Shown here one piece after another: positions 36,223-47,900 of a stretch of DNA of 64,000 nt. The number at the start of each line of letters is the position of its first letter. The first letter of the stretch is position 1. The notes below the pieces were generated by a model. That model did not search any database. It saw only the letters and a program-made list of their open reading frames with translations, and had not been told where the DNA came from. A program made the position numbers and the translations under genes. Location: contig NZ_LT702999.1 in assembly GCF_900149685.1 (NCBI RefSeq), forward strand, positions 868,001-932,000, written 5' to 3'. This DNA is from Erythrobacter sp. Alg231-14 (GTDB taxonomy: Bacteria; Pseudomonadota; Alphaproteobacteria; Sphingomonadales; Sphingomonadaceae).

Positions 36223-36464
36223 AATAAAAATTCCCCCCAATCATTGCGGTGATGCGTGCGCGTCAATTGCGCCCCGCACCTGTCATAGATTTGCTGCACA
36301 AAACGCCTCTTATCCGAGGATGCACCCCACTCGTTTTTATGCACGAAACGTCAATCCGTTCGCATGCGACCCGGTCGTGATGACCAAGTCTTATGAACAT
36401 GTATTGCAGGAATCCGCCAGAATCCAAGGGCCAAGCGTCATTTCAACGTTCAGCGGGGGCGAAT

Positions 36465-37403
36465 TCAATATCCAAGAGTGGGGTCAAACACCGGTTCGAC
36501 CGGCTCGCCCTTGCGATATTTCTCAAGGTTTTCAAGGAATCGCGCGGCGCTGCGGTAAAACATTTGGTCCTGAGCGCGGCCGGATAAATGCATCGAAATA
36601 TGCGCGTTATCCAACGCCCAAAGAGGATGGTCGAATGGCAGCGGTTCGGGTGTGGTGACGTCGAGGAACGCTGCACCAATGCTCTTATCTTCCAATGCCG
36701 TGATCAAGGCCGGTTGATCCACCACACTGCCGCGCGCAATATTGACGAGCACCGCGTCGGATTTCATCGCGGAAAGTTCTGACGCACCGATCATGCCTTC
36801 GGTTTCGGGCGTGGCCGGCACGGCAAGGATCACCCAATCGAATTCACCCAGATGATCGCGCCATTGATCTGGGGTTAGGACCCCTTCTCCTGGTGTGCGA
36901 CGAACAACAGTCACGTCGATATCAAACGCCTTCAACCTCGGTTCAATCAAACGGCCGATTGCGCCATAGCCAAGCAACAGCGCCCTTGATCCCGCCAATT
37001 CGCGTTTGCCGGGCGAGTCCATCAACCATTCGCGCCGTTCTTGGGCTCGCACGACATCGCGATATCCCTTTGCAATGTTAAGCATCCCCATCACAACATA
37101 TTCGGCAATGGTAACCGCGTTGATCCCGGCGCCGTTGGTCACAGTGATTCCGCGATCAATCAGCACATCCATCGGCAGAAAATCGAGCCCGGCGTAAATC
37201 GAATTGAGCCATTTGAGATCGGTCGCCGCACGCAAAGTCGCGGCCATGGCGGCCTGATCGTTCATGTCGAACCATCCGATCTCTGCTCCTTTCACCGCTT
37301 CGACTGCCTCTTCATGCGTCATGAACCAACGTACATCGAGATCGGTTGGAAGTTGAGGTTCAAGCAGCGGCCGAATAAGCCCAGAAATTGCAATTGAGGT
37401 CAT
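36465..37403 (-). CDS. D-2-hydroxyacid dehydrogenase (NAD-dependent)
   Basis: A 312-residue D-isomer-specific 2-hydroxyacid dehydrogenase. The Rossmann motif is LLLGYGAIGR, and the catalytic Arg lies in VNIARGSVVD. The acidic residue is in TTPEPLPFDHP, and the His is in ISMHLSGRAQDQ (Ser-rich, as in GhrA-like members). The start overlaps the cysS stop by four bases (ATGA). It can interconvert 2-oxo and 2-hydroxy acids, which fits the ThDP enzyme downstream, but its substrate is unknown. Confidence 0.92.
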   Translation of the reverse strand: MTSIAISGLIRPLLEPQLPTDLDVRWFMTHEEAVEAVKGAEIGWFDMNDQAAMAATLRAATDLKWLNSIYAGLDFLPMDVLIDRGITVTNGAGINAVTIAEYVVMGMLNIAKGYRDVVRAQERREWLMDSPGKRELAGSRALLLGYGAIGRLIEPRLKAFDIDVTVVRRTPGEGVLTPDQWRDHLGEFDWVILAVPATPETEGMIGASELSAMKSDAVLVNIARGSVVDQPALITALEDKSIGAAFLDVTTPEPLPFDHPLWALDNAHISMHLSGRAQDQMFYRSAARFLENLEKYRKGEPVEPVFDPTLGY

Positions 37404-38860
37404 AGCTTCCATTCCCAACCCATCGGATCACCGTCCATAACGTCCACACCGTGAGCAACCAGTTCATCACGGATCGCGTCTGATGCGGCGAAGTCTTTTT
37501 CTGCTCGCGCCGCTTTGCGACGGGTCAATGCGTCTTCAATCGCGGCCTCATCAATCGCGGCATCCTTTGGCCGAATGCGCAATGCTTCGCGGGTGAGGTC
37601 AAAAAGGCCCAACCCCAAGACGCTGTCCATATGTTCGATAACAGCGCGTTTGATCCCGGCGTCCACCTTTTTCACAGCAAGAGCATCTTCGATCGCGGTT
37701 AGCGCGCTGGGTGTACCCAGATCATCATTCATCGCGGCTTCGAATTTGGCCATTGGCGCGGCGAATTTGGGGTGCTCAGCCACGGGTTGAGACGGAGCAT
37801 CAGCCAACCGCTGGGCCGCCATCACCATCCGTTTCAGCCGGGTGAGCGCTGCCTCCAACCCTTCCCATGAAAACTCCAATTCGCTGCGGTAATGGGCCTG
37901 TAGGCACATCATGCGATAGGCGAGCGGATGGTAACCTTTGTCCATCAACAATTGCAGGCGCAGGAATTCGCCCGACGATTTCGACATCTTGCCCGATCGT
38001 TCGACGAGGAAGTTGTTGTGCATCCAAATATTGGCACCTGAATTGCGCGCCTCGGATAGACCCCCATGACCACTGGCACAGCCGCAGAACGCCTGGTTCT
38101 GCGCAATCTCGTTCGGATGATGGATTTCGCGATGGTCGATCCCGCCGGTGTGAATATCGAACGGAAAGCCGAGCAATTTTTCACCCATGACAGAGCATTC
38201 CAAATGCCAACCTGGGGCGCCCTTACCCCATGGGGAATCCCATTCCATCTGACGCTTTTCACCATCCGGTGTTTTTCGCCAAATCGCAAAATCGGCCGCG
38301 TTGCGTTTGCCTTCGACCGTGTCAATCCGCCCTTCGCCGTCTTCGGTGACGGCCCGAGCCAGCCGTCCGTAATCTTCGACCGTGGTCACATCGAAATAGA
38401 GGCCAGTTGCGCATTCATAGCAATGCTTATCCGCGATACTTTTCGCAAACTCGATCATCTCTTCGATGTAATCGGTCGCGATCGACCATTTGGCCGGCTG
38501 GCGGATATTGAGCGCTTCGACATCCGCCCAATAGGCTTGGGTATAATGCTGCGCGATATCCCAGATCGACTGCGCTTTTTCGGCCGCCATCTTCTCCATT
38601 TTATCCTCACCGTCATCGGCATCATCGGTCAGATGGCCGACATCGGTGATGTTGATAATATGGGTGAGCGAAAGCCCCTTAAAGCTAAGCGTGCGGCCCA
38701 GAATATCGGCAAAAACATAAGCGCGCATATTACCGATATGCGGGTAATTGTAGACCGTCGGTCCGCACGTATAGACCCGCGCCTCTCCGGCATGGACGGG
38801 CGTGAATGGTTCGATCGCACGGGTCAGCGAATTGAAGAGCGAGAGAGGCGTTTCAGTCAT
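37400..38860 (-). CDS. cysS: Cysteinyl-tRNA synthetase
   Basis: A 486-residue class I synthetase charging tRNA-Cys. The HIGH motif is PHIGNMR, preceded by YTCGPTVYNY with a zinc ligand Cys. The GWHLECS segment provides further zinc contacts, and KMSKS is present. The ATG at 38860 (MTETPLSLF) starts the family-like N-terminus; a start 12 codons earlier is possible. It follows the giant tpsA stop by about 60 bases on the same strand and overlaps the dehydrogenase gene. Confidence 0.97.
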   Translation of the reverse strand: MTETPLSLFNSLTRAIEPFTPVHAGEARVYTCGPTVYNYPHIGNMRAYVFADILGRTLSFKGLSLTHIINITDVGHLTDDADDGEDKMEKMAAEKAQSIWDIAQHYTQAYWADVEALNIRQPAKWSIATDYIEEMIEFAKSIADKHCYECATGLYFDVTTVEDYGRLARAVTEDGEGRIDTVEGKRNAADFAIWRKTPDGEKRQMEWDSPWGKGAPGWHLECSVMGEKLLGFPFDIHTGGIDHREIHHPNEIAQNQAFCGCASGHGGLSEARNSGANIWMHNNFLVERSGKMSKSSGEFLRLQLLMDKGYHPLAYRMMCLQAHYRSELEFSWEGLEAALTRLKRMVMAAQRLADAPSQPVAEHPKFAAPMAKFEAAMNDDLGTPSALTAIEDALAVKKVDAGIKRAVIEHMDSVLGLGLFDLTREALRIRPKDAAIDEAAIEDALTRRKAARAEKDFAASDAIRDELVAHGVDVMDGDPMGWEWKL

Positions 38861-38922
38861 AGGCAAGCCATGCACATCGGCCGCCTCTCGGGTCAAGAGA
38901 TTAGCGTTTGGTCGACGCTATC

Positions 38923-41900
38923 CTAACTGTCCTCTTCCTCGTCCTCTTCTTCGCTTTCTTCTTCGCCAACCCAAAGATCTTCGTTCCCTGCGCCGGTCAC
39001 CGGATCATCAATCAACGGATCGGTCTCGAATTGCCCATCTGGGCGCATGTCGATCAATCCGGCCTCGATCGTGCCGACTTGGATCACGTCTCGCGGTTCG
39101 ATCCCTTCTTCGATCAGGTCGCGTATTTCGATGTCGGATCCACCGGGTGAATCGTCCGGATCGGTCGGTGTTGGCGTGACCGGTGTCGTGGGTGAACACG
39201 ATGCCGGGTTCGCAATGACGCAACCGTTGATCGTCGAAGTTGGATCAAGGGCGCTGGCCAAGTTCGCCAACGGTATCGTCGAAATGCCGGTGGCACCTGA
39301 GATAACTCCGTTGATCACAATCGGTTGCAGAGAACCTGTTCCGCTACCGCTTGAGATGTTCAACGTGTTCACGTCAAATCCGCGTCGTTGATCAAAATCA
39401 ACGCCGGGAACCGTGTTTTGGATAAACACTTGGCTTGCCGTGGTGGCGATATCCAAGACATCCGCCCGGATTACACCGTCTGGCCGATCCACGCCGTCGC
39501 TTTCACCCAACCGGATATCGACGTCCGCGACGCTCAACCCTTGAATGTCGTCAAAGGCCGTATCGGTTGCCGCAATAAAGTCGGTCGCTGCGATGGAGAT
39601 TTCACCGGCAAGACCGCCATTGGCATCGAACACGAACAAGCCGCCTAGCTCGGTATCGAGCCGGACCAGATTGATCGCATCAATCATCAATGTCGTATCC
39701 GCCGTTGCTCCGGTAATCGTCGCGTTGCCGATCACAAACACATCGCCATCCGAATTGAGGATCAACGCGCTAGATTGACCAATATTCTGGCCGGTTGCGC
39801 TGGACCCGTCGCCGGCAATGACATTGAGCGTATCGAGGGTAAGGATAGACCCCCCGGTTGAGCCGTCGCTGAAGGCGTTGATGACAATATCACCGCCTGA
39901 GAACATCCGACTGAACTCAAAACTGTCGAGCAAGAATGGCGGAGGATTGTCGGTTGAGTCGCCGCCCACGCTAACATCGCCGTTGGTGTTCAGCGTGATC
40001 GATTGCGTGCGCGTTGCATCGCCCAAGATACCGTCTGACGTGATGCCGATATCTGCCGATGTGACTTCAATGGATTGCGCCGTTGCGGTGCCGCTCAGGT
40101 TAAAGCTGCCGACCGCATCGACGGTCAACGTGCCCACCGCATCAACGGTGTCGTCGATGTCCACGTCACCTTCGGAAACGAGGGTGATGTTTTGGCCCGA
40201 ACCGGTCACGATGGTCAAATTGCCGTCGTCTGTGACAAGTTCGATGTCGCCGGTTGCAACCGCGCCATTGACCGCCATCGAATTCGCCGCCCGCACCGAA
40301 ATATCTCCAGCGGTGGCGGTGACATCAACATTCAAATTGTCGCTTGAACTGATGTCGATGGACGTGCCCTCAGCAGTCAACAACCCGCTTAGAACCGCGT
40401 CTTCGACAGAGACCACGCCAGTCGCGGAAAGGTTTGCTGTGTCCGCGTCCAGCATTTCAAGCGTGATCGCACCATCGCCCGCGGTCAAATTGGCCGTATC
40501 GCCAGCAGAGACCGAAACCCCGCCCAACGCGCCTGCATTGGCCGTGATGGTTGCGTTGCTGCCTGCGTCAATCGAAGTGAATTCAATTGTATCGCCTGTT
40601 GCGGTGACAGCGCTGCCTGCTGTTATCGTATCAAGCGATAGATTGACGCCCGTGATAGTGGCGCTGGTAGCAGCGGTCACATCGGACGCATTCACATCCT
40701 GTGTTGCCGACAAGGTTACGCCCTGTTGCCCCGTTACCGCGCCGTCAATGTTTAGCGATCCGTCCGTTGCCGTGATCGAAATACCGCCACCAGAAAGCGC
40801 GCCAGTTGACACTTCGGTCCCACGAATTTGAGTGATCGTATTGGCGCTGGTGACATTGCCAATTGTGACCGTGCCATCGGCTAGAACGTTGACCTGACCA
40901 ACGCCTAATGCCCCGGCTAAATCACCCGTGGCGATATCGCCGCCCGATGTCAGCGACAATGTGTCGTCGGTCTCGATTGTCCCGCTGGCGGTGATGTCAC
41001 TGCCGGCGTTCAACGATATGTTCTGAGCCGATGGTGAACCATCGCGGCGAACAGTGCGCGCCTGAACAAATGTGATCGCGCCTCCGGCGTTTGCGGTGAC
41101 CGAACCAAAGTTCGTTTCGATAGTGTCAAAGCCGATATCGCCGCCTGCATCGATGTTAAAATTGCCTTGGCTGCTGGCGTCGCCGAACGTGATATCGCCC
41201 GTTGCATCCAGGTCAATCGTGCCGCCGCCAAAGCCACCATTGGCCGGGCCGCGGGCAATGATATCGCCCATATCGATCGACGCACCGTTTGCGATAATGT
41301 TGCTAGCCGCGTCGATATCGCCAGTAACAATCGGACCATTCACCGCTGTCAATGTAACAACGCCGCCTGCATCGATATCCGAGGTGATGATAGCAGCATC
41401 ATTGCCGCCACCAATCACAACTGGACCCGAAGACCCGCCGCCGCCCGATGGATCGGGAGAACCGGTCGCCGTCGCGGTGACCGCCCCACCCGCCGTGATC
41501 AAATTCACCGAGATAAATTCGGCCAGCAACGTCACGTCGCTATCGGATACGATATCGCCGGGGCCGGTGTTCTTACCAATTAGTCCATTGACCGCCGAAA
41601 GCGAGATCGCGTTGGGCGATTGGATCAGGTTGAAGAGAATATCAGTCGCGCTGGTCAAGGAAATCTGATCCGCGATCACATCACCCACTGCGATGCTATC
41701 GGCGTCGACCGACACATCGTTGGCAGCGTCAAGATCGCCGCCCAAGACGGCGCCGCCCGCTGCGATATCGATGAAATCGGTGGAGGTCGCGCTGGTGAAG
41801 GAGACATCGCCGCCTGCATCCACGCTAAAGCTGCCCCCCGCTGCTTCCAACACGCCAAAACCAACATTACCGGCCGCGGTGAGGTCAATCGCACCGCCGA

Positions 41901-44900
41901 CGCTAACCGCGCCGTTGCCGTCAATATCGCCATCCGTCGCGTTAAGCGTCAGGTTGCCACCGATCGTGCCATTATCAAACGTTACCGAAGCACCCGTGAT
42001 CGATGTGTCGCCGCCGCTGATCGCGTTAAGAACGCTTGGCGATCCCGATGCCGTAATGGTGATGTCATTCGCGGCATCAACCACCCCGAATGTCGCATCG
42101 CCCGCACTTGCATCGGCCGAGACCGAGCCCTGTGAAGTGACATTGCCAATCGCGATCTCTTGCGCGGACAATGCGACATCGCCGTCGCTAACAATGTCGC
42201 CGGGGCCCGTATTCGCCGCAATTCGTCCATCGTTTGCCGTTACCAAAATCGAATTGGTTGATTGCAAACGATTGAACAAAATGTCGCTGTCGCTGATCAA
42301 ATCGATTTGATCGGCGGTCACATCTCCAACCGCGATGGATGAACCGATGACCTGAGCCAGATTATCGGCGTCGATGTTCCCGACATCAATCTGATCGCCT
42401 TCGAGTTCGACGTCGAATGCGGATAGATCGCCGCCAAAGATACCGCCGCCGTCGATCGCAATGGTGCCGCCGGCAAAAAGGGAATCGTACCCAATGGATG
42501 CGCCGTCGATAAAGATATCACCCGGCACGCTCGCATTGCCCAAAAAGACACCGTTGGCGCTCAAGAAGATGCTGTCTGGCGAAGACGCTTCGCCAATGTC
42601 GATGTCACCGCCCGCGAATAGGTCAATATCGGCGGATCCTTGCGAGAATATTCCCGCAACGAAATCACCGTTAACCGAGTAGAAGCCCTCTATGGCACCG
42701 CCAACATCGGCAACTTCGGTCAATTCGCCATCGGTGATTATGCCACCAACGATGATAGAATCGCCAACGGTAACTCCGATATCGTTGCTGCTGCTCAGGA
42801 CCCCTGTTCCCAACAAACTACCGGCAGCATCCACCAAAATCTGATCGGCCGAAATCGAAGCATCGCGCAAATCGACATTGCCGGTGTTGCTGGTGGCGCT
42901 GAAAGTGCCGGTTGCGTTCAATTGTGTGTCGATACCGTTTGTGCCCATCACGATATCATTGCGTGTAGTGATCAAGATATCAGTCGCAGTCACTGTGGCT
43001 TGCTCAATGAACAAGCCAATGATGTCGTTGTTGCTGCTCTGACCAATTTCGATCCGGCCTGTCGCTTCCATATCGCCTAGGCATGCAAATCCTTCGAGGC
43101 ATGGACCGGTGAGCAAACCGTCATCATCCGACAAGAAACCAGTGTTGTTTGGCGCATCGCGCACATCAACCTGAATCGATCCGGCGATCAATGTGCTGTC
43201 CAGCCCTTCGATCGCATTTCCCTGCAACACAATCGCCGCATCGTTCGCGTTCAATGTGCCATCAATGATCAAGGACGCAATCGGGGTAGACGGGATCGAC
43301 AACAGGTTTTGTTCGCCGCCTGCATTAAGGATGAGATTCGGCCCATCCTCAAATGGATCAAGTGGATCAATCGCATCAGTTGGATTGTTGGCAGCGGACA
43401 GCATTGCGCCCGCTTCGACGATGATATCGTCGCCGGTGTTCACGATAAGTGCGTTGTCCGCCGCTGTTACCGAACCGCTGGCAAAGACTGCATTGCCGCC
43501 CGCAGTGATGTTGATATCGGCATAGGATGTGACTTCGCCGGTGATCGTGGCACTGGCAATGTTGTCGAACGAGAATCCTGAACCAAAATCGATAAACCCG
43601 GCGCGAACCGTGATACCGCGCAGGTTGCTAACCCCTTGTGGGCCTACAACGGTGGCGTTGTTCAACACAACATTTCCGCCCGAAGTTAAGTCAATGCCTG
43701 CGATTGCACGCAAATCGTTGGCCGTAACATTGCCGTCTGCGTTCAGGATCAATTCGATCCCTGCATCAAAGATTGAGCCAGGGCCGGAATTGAATGCTCC
43801 GCGAATAAAGACAATCGTTCCTTGCGCAATGTCGACCGAAACCGTGTCAGCGGCATTGTTCGTGTGCGTGACGATCATATCACCGGTCGCATTGAATGTG
43901 GCGCTTCCGCCTACCAACAATTGCTGAGTGCCGTCGAAACTAAGCACAATATCGCCGTCTAGCGCATCAAGGATCAAGCTGCCGCCAATATCACCGCCAT
44001 CAAGAGAGATCGAAGAGCCCGTTAGGGTGACATTGCCGCCGCTGGTGACGCTCTCGACGCTGGGGCTACCTTTGGCGGTGATGTCGATGAATGTGCCCGC
44101 GTTCAGCGCGCCAAAGCTTGCATCACCGACGGTTGCATTAGCGGTGATTGAACCGTCGCTGTCAATATCGCCCAGGTCGATGTCTTCGGCGATCAGATCA
44201 ACGGCTCCACCGCTGTCAATGTCCCCTTCGCCGGGTGTCGTCGCGCCGATGGTGCCATTGATGGCGCTAAGGGTGATCGCATTGGGCGAGACCAGCCCGT
44301 TAAAGCGCAGATCGCCCGCGGCCGTCAGATCGATATTATTCGCTTCCAATGTGCCGATGGCAATGTTGGCGGCAGATGTGAAATCGGCCGTACCACCAAC
44401 CAGAATTGAGCCCAGTCCAGTTACATCGCCAGCCGATGACGTGACAGTCAAATTGCCGCCCACATCGCCGCTATCAATGTTGACCGATGCGCCAGTGATC
44501 GCGGTGCTGAGCGCAGAGACTGCATTACCGACATTGGCTGCATCAATGGCAGTGATGTTAACGCCTTGGTTGTTCGATTGCGCAGATCCAATATCAATCG
44601 AAGTTGCGTCAATAGTGACCGAACTCAGCGCCCCTTGGCCAACAAAGTCGCCCCCAGTCAGCGCGCCTCCAACAACGATGTCCAGCAATCCATTCGTAGT
44701 TGCTCCATCGATATCGGCATTGCCATCAACACCGACAGACAGACCCGGGCTGGTTGTGCCTGCGAACAAGAGACCCGAACTCAGATCACCGCCCACATTG
44801 ATCGACAGATTGCCGCCCGCATTCACATCACCAATGGTGAGGTTATCACCCGAGGTGATTCCAATGGATGCCGACGCGTCCGCCGACGCGATATCCGCCT

Positions 44901-47900
44901 CTGCCGCCGAATTGATGGTGATAATGCCTTGCGACACATCCAGCGCACCGGTCGCGATCCCGCCTGTGTCCGTGGTAAGAACGATGTTGGCCACTTCGCG
45001 CGTCGTGATATCGCCAACATCAATCTGGGACGCGTTAAACGTAACTTGAGAATCCGCCTCCAAATCGCCGCCCAAAATTTGATCGGCATCGATTTGAATC
45101 AAACGGTCTGAATCGAGGTTGGTGTAAGAGGCCGTTCCGCCAGCAGTGATACGCAGATCTGCGGTGCCACCTGTGGTCGTCACCGAATCCACTGTGAAGT
45201 CATCTTGGGCGTTGGCGACAAACGATCCGGTGTCGGCCGTGCCAAGTTCAATGCTTCCAGCGGAATCCAGATCGGCCGTGGCCGAAGTGGTCAGGGTATC
45301 GACCACCAAATCACCGACAGACGTCGTCAAATTGGTGATAAATCCAGCATTGATCGTGCCGATATCAATCGCGCCGCCATTGATCGTCACAAGGCCGATC
45401 GCGTTCGCGCTATTGTCAACGGTATCAACTGTAATCGTTCCGCCTGCGTCAATATTTACAAACTGAGCCGACAAGACCTGACCACCAGTAACATCGTCGC
45501 CAGCATCAACGTCAACATTTCCTGTGGTGCTGATCAAGGTGCCGAATGTAATATTTTCGGTCGCAACCAAATCGATCGCATCAAGCACATTTGCCGCGCT
45601 AATCGTGCCCGTCGATGTGCCTGTAATCGACCCATTGGTCGCGGTCAGATCAACCGTGCGCGTCGTTGTTATATTGTCGTAAGAGATATTCTCAGCCGTG
45701 ATGGAAACGGCCTGTGTTGAATTGATATTGCCGTTGTCCAACGCACTGAAATCGCCAAGCGCCACAGCAGTGAACGTCGTGCCAACATCGATTGAATTGA
45801 TGCCGTCTGCCTGATCCTGATGATCAACGTTCATGTTGCCGGATGAGGTTAGCGAAACCGCCCCTGTCACCACAATTTGGCCATCGCCTTCGAATGTAAA
45901 CTCGATATCGCCAGACACATCCGCGGTCAGATCGCCATCCACGGTGATTGCGTCACTCTCGGATGCAATCGTGATCAAACCGGTACCGGCTGCGGTGTCC
46001 CCGGTCGCATCGATGGAAAGGTCGTTGACCTGAATTCCGGCTGGATCATCGGACAAATCGCGAATGGTCACTTGACCGCCGCCACCAATTCCTTGGGGGG
46101 CAGACCGTGTCCCTTCACCGCCCGTGCCATTGGCAAGGACTGAGACATTGCCCAGGATGATTTGCCCATCGACGCCGAGGGCTTCGATCAATGGCGTGCC
46201 GCCAATGCCGATCCCGCCGCTTGCGCCTAAACCGGACGGTCCGCCTACATCGTTGTCACCGGCATCACCCGCAGCGGCGCCGCCGCCTTGCGCGATCAAA
46301 GTGACATCGGAAATTGTAATTGTACCGCCGTCGGCCCGCAGCAATGGTGATCCACCAATGCCGCCGCCGCCAACGCCGCCATCACCGGCAGCGGTTGCTC
46401 TTGAAAAGGCTTCACCGCCTTCGCCGCCAAGGCCACCAGAACCAATCGCCGACAAAACCATTGGGCCAGAGCCGCTGGATATCGTTACATTCGCCCCCGA
46501 AGTCGCAATTATTCCAACCGCACCAGCCGTTCCTGTGCCGCCAGCGCCACCATCGCCGGACACGGATGTGAGTGGGACATTGGAGCTGCCAGGGCGTCCC
46601 GTAAAGAAGCCGAAATTGCCGCCGCCATTTCCGCCCGCGCCGCCCGATGAATCGGTGTTGAAGGAGAAGGCATCAGCGTCGATCACAATGTCGGCGTTGT
46701 CGCTAACTACAATGGTTGCCGATCCGCCTGTTGCATTGCCGCCTGCGCCACCGTCGCCGCCGTCGCGTTCATCGTCAAAGCTGATAGAGCCTTGCTGACC
46801 CTCACCGCCGGTTGCGCCCGCAGCGATTGTCATCACATTGTTTGCTTGGAAATTGGCATCACTGCCTGCGATGGCCAATTGTGCGTCGCCGCCTTCGGCC
46901 TCTCCGCCATCAGCACCCGCCGAAACCAATTGCCCGTCGATAAAGCCGCCCGCGCCGCCGACTGCACCTGCATCGATCAACAGTTGATCAAACACAACGG
47001 AAACATTGTTGATCAGCAAATCGGCCGAACCGCCAAGGCCCATGCCGCCGATGCCGCCGGCTGCGCCCTGTCCACCTGCGCCGCCAACGCCGCGCGAAAT
47101 GACGCTGTAATTCTTTGCGTCGGCGTCGTCTTGATTAAGGGAGACGATTGCCGATCCGCCTGTACCAACACCGCCCGCGCCGCCATTGCCTACCGCGTCG
47201 CCGGTGCCGCTGCCAAAGCTGCTGCCGCCGATGCCGCCCAGTCCGCTGGCGTTCACAGTCAACGTACCAAAGGAAAGATCACCGGCCGTGTCATTGAACA
47301 ACGCATCGCCACCGGTTGCATCACCACCATCGCCGCCGCCCATATCGGGATTGCCGGAGAAGCTCGCATCGGAATCGCCGCCTTCACCGCCAAAGGCTTG
47401 CGTGGAGACAACCACATCTTGCGCACTGATATTGGCGGTACCGATCAGGTTGAAGACCGCGTTCCCGCCAACCGAAGAACCGCCATTTCCGCCGGCCGAT
47501 CCGAAACCGTTTCCACCGTCACCACCGATAATCCGACCGGATGTGCTTTCGCGGTTTCCGGTCGCTTCTACCGACAATGTGCCGGTAACACTCAGATCAC
47601 CAGACAGGGCGTTAAAGGTAGCCGTGCCACCCGTTGCTGAACCGCCGTCGCCAGCATTTCTGTCGTTGTTGCCGTTGCCAAATGCCCCGTCGCCGCCAAT
47701 GCCGCTTGCCGTGACGGTCAAATTGTCGACAGAGGCATCGCCGCCATCAATGTTGAAAGTAACCTGTCCGCCGACACCCTCACCGCCATCACCGATCGTG
47801 AACAATCCGTTTGAAGCGATCGAACCATCAGACAACTCGCCACCAGGTCCACCCTCACCGTCTGATGAAACGGTGATATCAACCGCAGTTAACGTTCCGC

